From: SG8-40 sp963792855
GTDB lineage: Bacteria > Pseudomonadota > Gammaproteobacteria > Burkholderiales > Eutrophovitaceae
Length of the DNA: 64,000 nucleotides
Assembly (NCBI GenBank): GCA_963792855.1
Contig: CAWBXZ010000001.1
Coordinates: forward strand, 326,155 to 390,154
Direction: 5' to 3'
Made by a program: the position numbers and the translations under genes. Numbering within the stretch: position 1 is the stretch's first letter; each line of letters opens with the position of its first letter. A model generated the notes under the pieces. It saw only the letters and a list, made by a program, of their open reading frames with translations, ran no database searches and was not told the DNA's origin. Shown here piece by piece: positions 9,522-17,583 of the stretch.

Positions 9522-9863
9522 AGGATGCTTTCTGCCAATTTTAAGAATGATTCGAATCTCTTCGATAGGCCAGCTAAAGCAATATTCATACATGAGGCGG
9601 TAACCGCTCGTCGGAGCGGCCCAGGGGCGTGCCTGACTCGCGCCGGACCCTCTTTCAACGGATCGGTAAGGCATTGATTAATAGTAGGGAAATGCACCGT
9701 CCCGCTTGGCGGGGCCGTGGTCTGCGTCAGCGCATTCGGCGGGGGCGGGAGGTGTCCCGGGGCGGACAGTTCTGCAGTGGACCTCGTCGGGACCGGAGTG
9801 GCCGGCCGGACAGAAAGCGGCGTGGTGACGTTACCGGCGTAATTGGTGAGTTCCCTGGCAAAT
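9522..9863. other. Upstream region of nikR, no gene seen
   Basis: The first 80 bp are AT-rich and hold a perfect palindrome GATTCGAATC at 9549-9558, within a looser dyad AAGAATGATTCGAATCTCTT, about 28 bp before the nikR start; it is a candidate operator. The classical NikR operator GTATGA-N16-TCATAC is not complete here (a single TCATAC at 9586-9591). The remainder is GC-rich with no gene. Confidence 0.4.
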
Positions 9864-11030
9864 TCAGGCGAGACTGTCGATGGCAGCCTGGATGCGGTCC
9901 AGTGCCCGCACCAGCAGCGACCGCGGGCAAGCGAAATTCAGCCGGAGGAAACCCGGCGCATCGAACAGCGCGCCATCGTAAAGCCCGATGCCCGCGTCTT
10001 CGAAAAAACTGACGGGATTCTTCACCGGGAGCCCGCGGGCGTCGATCCACGCCAGGTAGGTGGCTTCAACGTGCCAGGTGCGCAGCCCGGGCATCGCCGA
10101 TATCCGGGTTTCGACCAGATCGCGGTTATCGCGCAGGTAGTCGAGCAGGGCGAGTTGCCAGGATTTGCCGTCGCGGTAGGCCGCCAGCGTCGCGAAATAG
10201 CCCAGTGCGCCGACGTGGTGCACGATCCCGCGCATGGTTCTCTGGATCTTCGCGCGAAGCTGTTCGCTGGATACGATCGCAAAGGCGCAGCCAAGGCCCG
10301 GCAGGTTGAACGTCTTGCTGGCGGACAGGAGGGTGACGGTGCGCGCGGCAGCATCGCCCAGAGACGCGATCGGGATGTGCGTCTTGTCCCGGTCCAGGAC
10401 CAGGCCGGAATGGATTTCGTCCGACACCAGAACCAGATCGTGCCGGTCGCAGAATGCCACGAGGTCCTGCAATTCCTCTTTTGTCCAGACGCGTCCGGTG
10501 GGGTTGTGCGGGCTGCAGAGCAGCAGCGTGCGCGTCTTCGGCGTGATTTTCTGTTCCAGCGCATCGAAGTCCCAGACCCATGTCCCGCCGGCCTCGGCCA
10601 GTGGCGCGGTGACGGTGACGCATCCGGCATTGCGCGGTGCCGACAGGAACGGCGGATAGATCGGGACGGTGGTGAGTATCTCTTCGCCTTCCTTGGCAAA
10701 GGCGCGGCTGACGACATTCAGTCCAACGACCAGGCTTGGCATCCATATCAGCCAGTCGGGGTCGATCTGCCAGTCAAAGTCGCGTTGCAGCGCCTTTGCA
10801 ATCACGCCGGGCAGTTCGCGCGGCGGCTGGGTGTAACCGAAAATGCCATGCCGTACGCGCTCGGAAAGCATGTCGATGATGCAAGGCGCAGTGCGAAAGT
10901 CCATATCCGCAACCCACAGCGGGATGATGTCGCGATCGCCATATTTTTCCCATTTGCTGCTGGCGCCATCGCGCCTGTCGGGCACCGTATCAAAATCGAA
11001 ACGGGTGTCGAAGTCGAGTTTGTCGTTCAT
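9864..11030 (-). CDS. PLP-dependent cystathionine beta-lyase / MalY-PatB family aminotransferase
   Basis: 388 aa from ATG 11030 (MNDKLDFDTRFDFDTVPDR). Fold-type I features: PLWVADMDF near the N-terminus (MalY/PatB signature), CSPHNPTGRVW (Asn near the cofactor), VSDEIHSGLVLD (Asp binding the pyridine N), and ASKTFNLPGL with the Schiff-base Lys. The family cleaves cystathionine or other C-S beta-linked amino acids; E. coli MalY also modulates the maltose regulon. Single gene; the start is chosen over an extended frame that runs into repeat DNA at 11146-11205. Confidence 0.9.
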   Translation of the reverse strand: MNDKLDFDTRFDFDTVPDRRDGASSKWEKYGDRDIIPLWVADMDFRTAPCIIDMLSERVRHGIFGYTQPPRELPGVIAKALQRDFDWQIDPDWLIWMPSLVVGLNVVSRAFAKEGEEILTTVPIYPPFLSAPRNAGCVTVTAPLAEAGGTWVWDFDALEQKITPKTRTLLLCSPHNPTGRVWTKEELQDLVAFCDRHDLVLVSDEIHSGLVLDRDKTHIPIASLGDAAARTVTLLSASKTFNLPGLGCAFAIVSSEQLRAKIQRTMRGIVHHVGALGYFATLAAYRDGKSWQLALLDYLRDNRDLVETRISAMPGLRTWHVEATYLAWIDARGLPVKNPVSFFEDAGIGLYDGALFDAPGFLRLNFACPRSLLVRALDRIQAAIDSLA

Positions 11031-11145
11031 GCAATGTCCCGAGTGAAATTTGGACGTTAACCCCGATTGTGACACTTTCGCGCTGCCTGCTACGGTTGTC
11101 GCGGGTTCCCGCGCAAAGGCCGGCGTTGTAACGCGATCGGCATTA

Positions 11146-11205
11146 CGCCGTGAATCAGTCGCCGTGAATCGACCTGCGCCGTGAATCGACACTGCGCCGT
11201 GAATC
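11146..11205. repeat. Four short direct repeats CGCCGTGAATC
   Basis: The 11-mer CGCCGTGAATC occurs at 11146, 11160, 11177 and 11195 with 14, 17 and 18 bp periods. Between copies two to four the flanking sequence is also alike (GAC, then CTG). It lies between the 3' end of dnaE2 and the 5' side of the MalY/PatB gene. Function unknown; it could be slippage-generated or an operator cluster. Confidence 0.75.
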
Positions 11206-11218
11206 GACGCGCGGGCGT

Positions 11219-14200
11219 TCAGTGAAAGTCGCGAGAGCGCGTAAGCAGGCTGCCCAGCAGGCCGGAGTGATCCACCAGTTTTCCGGCGATCAGGTGAATC
11301 ACTTCGCCTTCGCGTTCGACATGCCCGTGTACCGCCATCAATTGCGCGCCGAGCAATACGCGCCGCTGCGCCGCGGCCGAGCGGCCCCATACCACGACGT
11401 TGATAGTTCCGGTTTCGTCTTCGAGCGTGACGAACACCACGCCGCTGGCGGTGCCCGGGCGCTGGCGGCAGGTGACGATGCCGGCCGCGCGCGCCATCGT
11501 GCCATGCGGCACATGACGGATTTCTTCCGCGCTCAGCAGCCGCAGCTTGCGCAACTCCGGGCGCAGCAGCGCGACCGGGTGACGGCCCAGCGTCAGGCCG
11601 GTGCTGGTGTAGTCGGCGACGACATTCTCGCCTTCAGTGGGTGCCGGCAGGTCGACCGGCTGTTCGGCAACCGGTGCATTCGCCAACAGCGGCGGGCGTG
11701 CTTCGATGCCGGCAACCGCCCATGCCGCGTTATGACGATGGCCGGCGGTCGCGGCGAGTGCACCGGCGGCGGCCAGGCATTCCATGTCACGGCGCGACAG
11801 TTTTGCCGCGCGCATCAGTTCTTCGGCCGATTCGCCATGCAGGTGTTGCTCTTCGGTCGATTCGCCATGCAGGTGTTGCCGGACTTCGAGCAGGCGTTGC
11901 ACGCCCGCGTCCGACAGGCCTTTCACCATTCCGAATCCCAGACGTAGTGCCGGTTGTGAGCCGGGGTGTCCTGTTTCCAGCGTGCAGGCGTTGTCGCTGC
12001 GGAAAATGTCGACGGGGCGCACTTCGACACCATGGCGCCGCGCATCCTGCACCAGTTGCGACGGTGCATAAAAACCCATCGGCTGGCTGTTGAGCAGCGC
12101 ACAGGTAAACGCAGCCGGGTAGTGACACTTCAGCCACGACGAAACGTAAACCAGCAGGGCGAAGCTGGCCGAGTGCGATTCCGGAAAACCGTACTCGCCG
12201 AAACCGAGTATTTGCTGAAAAACCTGTTTGGCGAATGTTTCGCTGTAGCCGCGCTCGCGCATGCCGGAAATCAGCTTTTCCTCGAACGGCTGCAAGCCGC
12301 CTTTGCGCCGCCACGCGGCCATCGAGCGGCGCAACTGGTCGGCTTCCCCCGGTGTGAACCCGGCCGCAACCATTGCCAGCTGCATCACCTGTTCCTGGAA
12401 TATCGGCACGCCGAGGGTGCGCGCCAGCACCTGCCGGACTTCTTCGGAAGGGTAGGTGACCGGGTCGTGTCCCTGACGGCGGCGCAGATAGGGATGCACC
12501 ATCCCGCCCTGGATCGGGCCGGGGCGAACGATGGCGACTTCGATCACCAGATCGTAAAAACATGCTGGCCGCAGGCGCGGCAGCATCGACATCTGTGCCC
12601 GCGACTCGATCTGGAATACGCCGATGGTGTCGGCGCGCGAGATCATCTCGTAGACCTTCGGGTCTTCCGGCGGCACGTCGGCGAGCGCGAACGGTTTTCC
12701 GCGAAGCGCGCTCACCAGCGCCAGCGCCCGGCGAATTGCGGACAGCATGCCCAGCGCGAGCACATCGACCTTGAGCAAACCCAGCGTGTCGAGGTCGTCC
12801 TTGTCCCACTGGATCACCGAGCGCTCGGCCATCGCCGCGTTTTCCACTGGCACCAGTCTCGACAGCGAATCGCGGGCGATGACAAAGCCGCCGACATGCT
12901 GTGACAGGTGGCGTGGAAATCCGCTGAGCGTTTCCGTCAATGTGATCAGCCTTTGAATCACCGGCGATTCCGGGTCGAATCCGGCCTCTCTGAGCCGTTC
13001 GGCGCGCTTTGCCTTGCGATCCCACCATGCGAAGTTCTTGCAAATGCGATCGACCTGCTCGAGATTCAGGCCCAGCGCCTTGCCGACATCGCGAAACGCG
13101 CTTTTGGCACGATAGGTAATGACGGTGGCGGTCAGCGCGGCGCGCTCGCGCCCGTACTTTTGATAGATGTACTGGATGACTTCTTCGCGGCGTTCGTGCT
13201 CGAAATCAACGTCGATATCGGGCGGCTCGTTGCGCTCTTTGGAAATAAACCGTTCGAACAGCATTTCCATGCGCGCCGGATCGACTTCGGTCACACCCAG
13301 CGCGTAACACACTGCCGAATTGGCAGCGCTGCCGCGTCCCTGGCAAAGGATGGCGCGTTCGCGCGCAAACCGGACAATGTCGTGAACCGTCAGGAAGTAG
13401 GGTTCGTAGTGCAACTCGGCGATCAGCTTCAGTTCATGTTCGATCAGCTTGCGTACTTTAGGTGCGACGCCGGACGGGAAGCGCCATTTCAATCCGGTTT
13501 CGGTCAGTTGCCGCAGATGCTGCGAAGGCGTGACACCGGGCGGGACGATTTCCTCCGGATACTCATAGCGCAGGCTGTCGAGAGAAAAATCGCAGCGCTG
13601 CGCGATACGAACGGATTGCGCAAGCAGCTCGGCAGGATAGATGCGCTCCAGTGTCTTGCGGTGGCGCAGATGCCGTTCGCCGCTGGGGTGCAGGGCGTGC
13701 CCGACTGTGGAAACCGGCTTTCTCAGCCGGATGGCGGTGATCGTGTCCTGCAGCATGCGCCGTTCGCGCACGTGCATATGCACGTCGCCGGCGGCAACAC
13801 AGGGCAGGTTGAGTCGCCGGCCGATCTCGAGCAATGCATCGAGCCGGGCGCGTTCGCCGCCGCGCGCGAGCAATTCGACGGCAACCCACGTGCGCTGTGG
13901 AAAGCGGCTGGCAAGCCAGCGCGCCGATTCGGCGTCGAAAGCGTTCGCTTCGATAGCAGCGGCGGCAACGGCACCGGCGACAGTGCCAGGCAGCCAAAGC
14001 GCCAGGCAGTCGGCGACGCCGTTGGCGATGTCCTTGCGTGTCAGGAGATATTCGCCTTTTTTTGCGGCGCGCCGCCCGCGCGTGATCAGTTCGCACAGGT
14101 TTCCGTATCCCGTCCGATTCTGTGCCAGCAACACAAAGCGCAATCCGTCATCGAGACGGAAGGTCGAACCGATCAGTAGTTTGAGGTTGGCCTGTTTCGC

Positions 14201-14365
14201 GGCGGCATGGGCGCGCACCACCCCGGCAACGGAACACTCGTCGGTGATGGCGAGTGCCGCGTAACCGAGCTCGGCCGCGCGTTCGACCAGTTCCTCCGGG
14301 CGCGAAGCGCCGCACAGGAACGTGAAATTGCTGAAGCAATGCAATTCGGCGTAGTCGGGCATCAT
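11219..14365 (-). CDS. dnaE2: Error-prone DNA polymerase DnaE2 (ImuC)
   Basis: About 1048 aa from the tandem ATGATG at 14365/14362, 10 bp after the imuB stop. The N-terminal PHP domain (YAELHCFSNFTFLCGASRPEEL) is followed by the C-family polymerase palm with the catalytic Asp motif PDIDVDFEHERR, fingers (RPGPIQGGMVHPY), an HhH region and a C-terminal OB-fold (FVTLEDETGTINVVVWG). DnaE2 does mutagenic translesion synthesis together with ImuA and ImuB during the SOS response. Oddity: a 10-codon tandem duplication in the HhH region (11822-11881). The operon head is lexA, so induction by DNA damage is expected. Confidence 0.95.
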   Translation of the reverse strand: MMPDYAELHCFSNFTFLCGASRPEELVERAAELGYAALAITDECSVAGVVRAHAAAKQANLKLLIGSTFRLDDGLRFVLLAQNRTGYGNLCELITRGRRAAKKGEYLLTRKDIANGVADCLALWLPGTVAGAVAAAAIEANAFDAESARWLASRFPQRTWVAVELLARGGERARLDALLEIGRRLNLPCVAAGDVHMHVRERRMLQDTITAIRLRKPVSTVGHALHPSGERHLRHRKTLERIYPAELLAQSVRIAQRCDFSLDSLRYEYPEEIVPPGVTPSQHLRQLTETGLKWRFPSGVAPKVRKLIEHELKLIAELHYEPYFLTVHDIVRFARERAILCQGRGSAANSAVCYALGVTEVDPARMEMLFERFISKERNEPPDIDVDFEHERREEVIQYIYQKYGRERAALTATVITYRAKSAFRDVGKALGLNLEQVDRICKNFAWWDRKAKRAERLREAGFDPESPVIQRLITLTETLSGFPRHLSQHVGGFVIARDSLSRLVPVENAAMAERSVIQWDKDDLDTLGLLKVDVLALGMLSAIRRALALVSALRGKPFALADVPPEDPKVYEMISRADTIGVFQIESRAQMSMLPRLRPACFYDLVIEVAIVRPGPIQGGMVHPYLRRRQGHDPVTYPSEEVRQVLARTLGVPIFQEQVMQLAMVAAGFTPGEADQLRRSMAAWRRKGGLQPFEEKLISGMRERGYSETFAKQVFQQILGFGEYGFPESHSASFALLVYVSSWLKCHYPAAFTCALLNSQPMGFYAPSQLVQDARRHGVEVRPVDIFRSDNACTLETGHPGSQPALRLGFGMVKGLSDAGVQRLLEVRQHLHGESTEEQHLHGESAEELMRAAKLSRRDMECLAAAGALAATAGHRHNAAWAVAGIEARPPLLANAPVAEQPVDLPAPTEGENVVADYTSTGLTLGRHPVALLRPELRKLRLLSAEEIRHVPHGTMARAAGIVTCRQRPGTASGVVFVTLEDETGTINVVVWGRSAAAQRRVLLGAQLMAVHGHVEREGEVIHLIAGKLVDHSGLLGSLLTRSRDFH
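11822..11881 (-). repeat. 30-bp in-frame tandem duplication inside dnaE2
   Basis: Two adjacent 30-bp copies (11822-11851 and 11852-11881) differ at very few positions and encode two runs of QHLHGES(T/A)EE. It adds ten residues to a normally short linker before the LSRRDMECLAAAGAL helix-hairpin-helix segment. The frame is preserved, so the protein is intact. Confidence 0.85.
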
Positions 14366-14375
14366 CGGACCGTCA

Positions 14376-15809
14376 TCAGGAAAAGATGCCGTGCAGGAAC
14401 CAGTTGCCCGATCGCACGCGTTCGCGGTAGATCCAGAACGTGGCACCGCTGTCGCTGCGCGCGATGAAGTAGTCGCGCATGACGTCGAATCCGTCCCACC
14501 ACCCCGACTCGATGCGTTCCGGCCCGTCGATAATCCGCAATTGCCCGTCAAGGCAGGGCCGTCCGCCGTGCAGTTTCAGCTGGCGCGGACGTTTCAGCAG
14601 CCAGGCCGGGCGCAGCAGGGGCGGGCCCGGCCGGGTGTTCATGCCGGGTTCGGCTTCATGCCAGGCAAATTCGGGCCGGGCATCCGGAAACAGCGAAAGC
14701 CCGTGCACGGCATCGTTGCCAAGGCGCGCGCGCAGTTTCTCCACCAGCGTGGCCCGTTCTTCGCGGGCGTGAACGGCGTCCGGCAGAAATGAAAAGTTGC
14801 GTGGCGCAAGCTGTGCGATTTCCGGCGCTTCCAGCGTCATCGCTTCGCTGCGCCCGCCGAGCGCGGTCTGCGATAAACGTTCGCGTAACAGGTTGAGCAG
14901 ATGCTTCGGATCGCGGCCCGGTATCGAAAGCGCAACGATTACGTCAGTGGTCCCGCCATCCTCGTTTTCCAGCATCAGGCGTAATCGCATCACGCCGGCG
15001 TTAGCGGCAGACAGGTAGCCGGTCAATTGCAGAACCAGCCGATGGGCGGCAAACAGCAGTGCTTCGGCTTCGCTGACGGGGGAGGGCAGTACAAGGCGGG
15101 CACTGAAGCGCGAAGGCGGACTGAACGGTGTTTGCGGGTCAGGCCGGTTTCCGAATGCCCGGTCAAGCTGATCCAGAAGGCGTTGTCCGAATCGCCTTGC
15201 CACTGCGTCGCGCGGCAGGCGCGCAAGCTGGCCGATGGTCCGTATCCCCATCCGTTCCAGCGATTGAAATGCAGCGGTCCCGGCATCGAGGCACGTAACC
15301 GGCAGACGGTTGAGGTGACTTTGCAGCGTTTCGGGATCTTCGACGCTGACGCCCAGTCCGCAGCGGGCGAGCCAGTATGCGCCGCGCGGCGTCGGCGCGA
15401 CGGCAGTCAATGTATCGAAGCCCAGTTGCGAGGCGGATTCGTTGATTTGACTGCACAGCGCGTCGAGGCCGCCAAACAGCTTCAGGCTCGCGCCGATTTC
15501 GAGCAGCAACGAATCCGGGGCGTGCACGCTGACTTGCGAGGTGAATTGCAATGCCCACAGGGCGGTTGTTTCGAGACAGCCTCGCTCGGCGTTGGTGTCG
15601 CGGGTACGTGCGTTCAGTTCCGGTAACAGTGCGTAGGCGGCAGACAGCGACATGCCGTCACGAATGCCCGCGGCCGCGGCGCGCTGGTCGCAGGCAACAA
15701 CCAGCGGGGCGTTGCCGCCGCCGGTGATTACCAGCGGATCTTGCGGGGCGCCGGCACGCAGGAAAGCCTCGATCGGCAACCGGGGAAGGTTCAGGCACAG
15801 CCACAGCAT
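14376..15809 (-). CDS. imuB: ImuB, catalytically inactive Y-family polymerase-like protein
   Basis: 477 aa (MLWLCLNLPRLPIEAFLR). It resembles a Y-family polymerase with palm, thumb (LERMGIRTIGQLARLPRDAVARRFG helix-hairpin-helix) and little-finger regions, but the acidic catalytic triad of true UmuC/DinB proteins is not evident, as expected for ImuB. It ends in the conserved ImuB C-terminal region (WWDGFDVMRDYFIARSDSG, WFLHGIFS). ImuB bridges the beta clamp and DnaE2. It is 18 bp downstream of imuA and 10 bp upstream of dnaE2. Confidence 0.92.
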   Translation of the reverse strand: MLWLCLNLPRLPIEAFLRAGAPQDPLVITGGGNAPLVVACDQRAAAAGIRDGMSLSAAYALLPELNARTRDTNAERGCLETTALWALQFTSQVSVHAPDSLLLEIGASLKLFGGLDALCSQINESASQLGFDTLTAVAPTPRGAYWLARCGLGVSVEDPETLQSHLNRLPVTCLDAGTAAFQSLERMGIRTIGQLARLPRDAVARRFGQRLLDQLDRAFGNRPDPQTPFSPPSRFSARLVLPSPVSEAEALLFAAHRLVLQLTGYLSAANAGVMRLRLMLENEDGGTTDVIVALSIPGRDPKHLLNLLRERLSQTALGGRSEAMTLEAPEIAQLAPRNFSFLPDAVHAREERATLVEKLRARLGNDAVHGLSLFPDARPEFAWHEAEPGMNTRPGPPLLRPAWLLKRPRQLKLHGGRPCLDGQLRIIDGPERIESGWWDGFDVMRDYFIARSDSGATFWIYRERVRSGNWFLHGIFS

Positions 15810-15827
15810 CGTCGGTATGCGGCTTCT

Positions 15828-16460
15828 TCAGCGCTCGTACCAGGATTTGTACGCGGGCCCCAGACGCAGGGGAGCAACCAGCCCGCCGCCGCGGCGCTTC
15901 AGCACCTCGACGCAGACGTTGTCGATGCTGCCGTCGATGCGCAACCGGTAAGGCACGGGAGAGGTGCGCGGAGCGGCCCCCGGTTGCGTAAAGTAAACGC
16001 CGAGCGTGCGGCCGGTTTCGGTAGCCAGTTGCAAGCGGCGAATCGCCTGTTCCGTCATCGCTGCCGGCCATCCGAGAACGGCGCTGCACGTTCCCGAACG
16101 CAGCGCCTGCTCCATCGACCACAAGGTATCGGCGCTGCGCTTGGCGCGGATCACGACCACTTTGGCAAGATCGACGCCGGCGTGGGACAGTGCCGGCGCG
16201 TAAGGAATATAAGGCGGATTGATCAGCGCAATCCAGCGTTCGTCTTTTGACAGCCGGGCCAGCGCGGGCAGCAGAACCGAGACTTCGCCGATACCCTCGC
16301 GCTGCGCAATGAGTTCCACCAGCGCACCCGGCGGCCAGCCGCCCAGTGCTTCATCAAAGGCGCCGAAACCCGATGCAATACCCGCCGGTCCGGCGCTCGC
16401 CCGTTCGCTGCCGCGCCAGATGGCGGCATTGTGCAAAAGGGTATCGAGTGCGGCGGACAT
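15828..16460 (-). CDS. imuA: ImuA, RecA/SulA-like translesion-synthesis accessory protein
   Basis: 210 aa (MSAALDTLLHNAAIWRGSE). It has a RecA-like core without a full Walker A (SGFGAFDEALGGWPPGALVEL, then REGIGEVSVLLPALARLS), typical of the short proteobacterial ImuA/SulA-like form. It works with ImuB and DnaE2 in SOS mutagenesis. No LexA box is visible directly ahead of it, so transcription probably comes from the lexA promoter across a 155-bp gap that holds an inverted-repeat element. Confidence 0.9.
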   Translation of the reverse strand: MSAALDTLLHNAAIWRGSERASAGPAGIASGFGAFDEALGGWPPGALVELIAQREGIGEVSVLLPALARLSKDERWIALINPPYIPYAPALSHAGVDLAKVVVIRAKRSADTLWSMEQALRSGTCSAVLGWPAAMTEQAIRRLQLATETGRTLGVYFTQPGAAPRTSPVPYRLRIDGSIDNVCVEVLKRRGGGLVAPLRLGPAYKSWYER

Positions 16461-16471
16461 GGCATCAATAA

Positions 16472-16603
16472 GAGAACCACAAAGGCGCGAAGGCGCGAAG
16501 TATCACAAAGTGTCTTGATGGCACGACAGGCACGGCTGAAGAAAGTGGCATTGGAATTCTTCGCCGGTCTTTGTGTCTTCGTGTCTTTGTGGTGAGGTTT
16601 TTC
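16472..16603. repeat. Intergenic inverted-repeat element between lexA and imuA
   Basis: Imperfect inverted arms: left about 16472-16510 (GAACCACAAAGGCGCGAAGG and on), right about 16564-16603 (CTTCGTGTCTTTGTGGTGAG). When inverted, the right arm reads CTCACCACAAAGACACGAAG, aligning with the left. A related element, with CACCGCGGAGGACGCCGAGG arms, lies at 27709-27891. Both look like small non-coding palindromic intergenic repeats. No transposase is present. Confidence 0.7.
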
Positions 16604-16615
16604 CTTGCTTGAGTT

Positions 16616-17218
16616 TCAGGTGATCCGGCCGTTGCGTATCAGTCCGACCGCCAGCCCTTCGATGGCGAACTGGTCGCGCTGCGGGTCTACATGTATGGGT
16701 TTGAAGTCGGGGTTTTCCGGTAACAACTGAACCTGGTTGCCCTGGCGCCGCAGGCGCTTGACCGTGACTTCGTTGTTGATGCGCGCGACCACAACCTGGC
16801 CCGATCGCGCCTCGGAGGTGCTGTGTACCGCCAGCAGATCGCCTTCGTGGATGCCGATGTCGCGCATGCTGGTGCCGCGCACCTTTAACAGATAGTCGGC
16901 GCGGGGGTTGAACAGGGCGGGTTCGATCTGTACCCGGTCCTGGACATGCGCTTCGCTCAGGATCGGACTGCCCGCCGCAACGCGCCCGATCACCGGCAGG
17001 CCGGTGCCCTCGGCAAGCCGGATGCCGCGCGAGGCGCCGGGAAGCAGCTCGATATATCCCTTTCGATCCAGTGCCCGGAGGTGATCTTCCGCCGCGTTTG
17101 CGGATTTGAAACCCAGAACCTGGGCAATGTCGGCGCGTGTCGGCGGAAATCCGGTCGACTGAACGAAATCGCGAATGAGTTGCAGAACCTCGGCCTGGCG
17201 GGCGGTCAGCGGCTTCAT
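16616..17218 (-). CDS. lexA: LexA repressor
   Basis: 200 aa from ATG 17218 with a strong RBS (AAAGGAGGT). An N-terminal winged-helix domain (MKPLTARQAEVLQLIRDFV, FPPTRADIAQVLGFKS) is joined to an S24 protease domain. The self-cleavage bond is Ala82-Gly83 (VAAGSP), the catalytic Ser is Ser117 (GTSMRD), the Lys is Lys154 (VTVKRLRR). It represses SOS genes until RecA-stimulated autocleavage. It heads the imuA-imuB-dnaE2 operon and is autoregulated through the box in its own promoter. Confidence 0.97.
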   Translation of the reverse strand: MKPLTARQAEVLQLIRDFVQSTGFPPTRADIAQVLGFKSANAAEDHLRALDRKGYIELLPGASRGIRLAEGTGLPVIGRVAAGSPILSEAHVQDRVQIEPALFNPRADYLLKVRGTSMRDIGIHEGDLLAVHSTSEARSGQVVVARINNEVTVKRLRRQGNQVQLLPENPDFKPIHVDPQRDQFAIEGLAVGLIRNGRIT

Positions 17219-17237
17219 TGATACCTCCTTTGGATAA

Positions 17238-17270
17238 CTGTGATTATATACAGTATCGCCGGATTGCCAA
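17238..17270 (-). promoter_or_regulatory. lexA promoter with overlapping LexA box
   Basis: On the minus strand: TTGGCA (-35, plus 17265-17270), 16-bp spacer, TATAAT (-10, plus 17243-17248). The LexA operator CTGTATATAATCACAG (plus 17238-17253) fits CTGT-N8-ACAG and covers the -10 box, so LexA bound there blocks its own transcription and, by readthrough, that of imuA-imuB-dnaE2. Confidence 0.9.
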
Positions 17271-17359
17271 GCCTCCAGGCTGCCTGACCGGATGCGCAAA
17301 ACCGGCCGCGCACCAGTCCGGCACAAGCCGTCCCTGTTTTTGTGCATCGACTCTGAAGC

Positions 17360-17378
17360 GCGCACTGATGCGGTGCGC
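17360..17378 (+). promoter_or_regulatory. NtrC-like enhancer dyad upstream of urtA
   Basis: GCGCAC-N7-GTGCGC is a perfect dyad that contains the GCAC-N7-GTGC spacing of NtrC sites. It lies about 90-110 bp upstream of the sigma-54 promoter at 17466, the usual enhancer distance. Binding by NtrC is inferred from motif and position. Confidence 0.6.
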
Positions 17379-17465
17379 CAGCGCTTGTCTATCAGTCAAT
17401 GTAATACTTTATGTTTATCTCCTATCTATATGAGTTAAATATATAAACATCGATAATTTCTTGCG

Positions 17466-17480
17466 TGGCACAGGCATTGC
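17466..17480 (+). promoter_or_regulatory. Sigma-54 (-24/-12) promoter of the urea operon
   Basis: TGGCAC-N5-TTGC matches the RpoN consensus exactly, 104 bp before the urtA start and pointing into it. With the NtrC-like dyad upstream it predicts nitrogen-limitation control of urea uptake and urease. Confidence 0.75.
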
Positions 17481-17583
17481 GAAAGCCCTCACCCGACCAC
17501 CTGCGCCAGCCAGTTGTTTTGCGATGCAATAAGGGCAGCGTGGCGACGGCATATATCCATTGATTACTAACCGAGGGGACAAC

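Noticed and set aside
9586..9591. TCATAC half of a NikR operator near nikR
   Set aside because: The matching GTATGA half at the required 16-bp spacing is missing, so a classical NikR box is not supported.
9843..11060. 405-codon plus-strand frame opposite the MalY/PatB gene
   Set aside because: Shadow of the PLP enzyme, which has all its cofactor motifs on the other strand.
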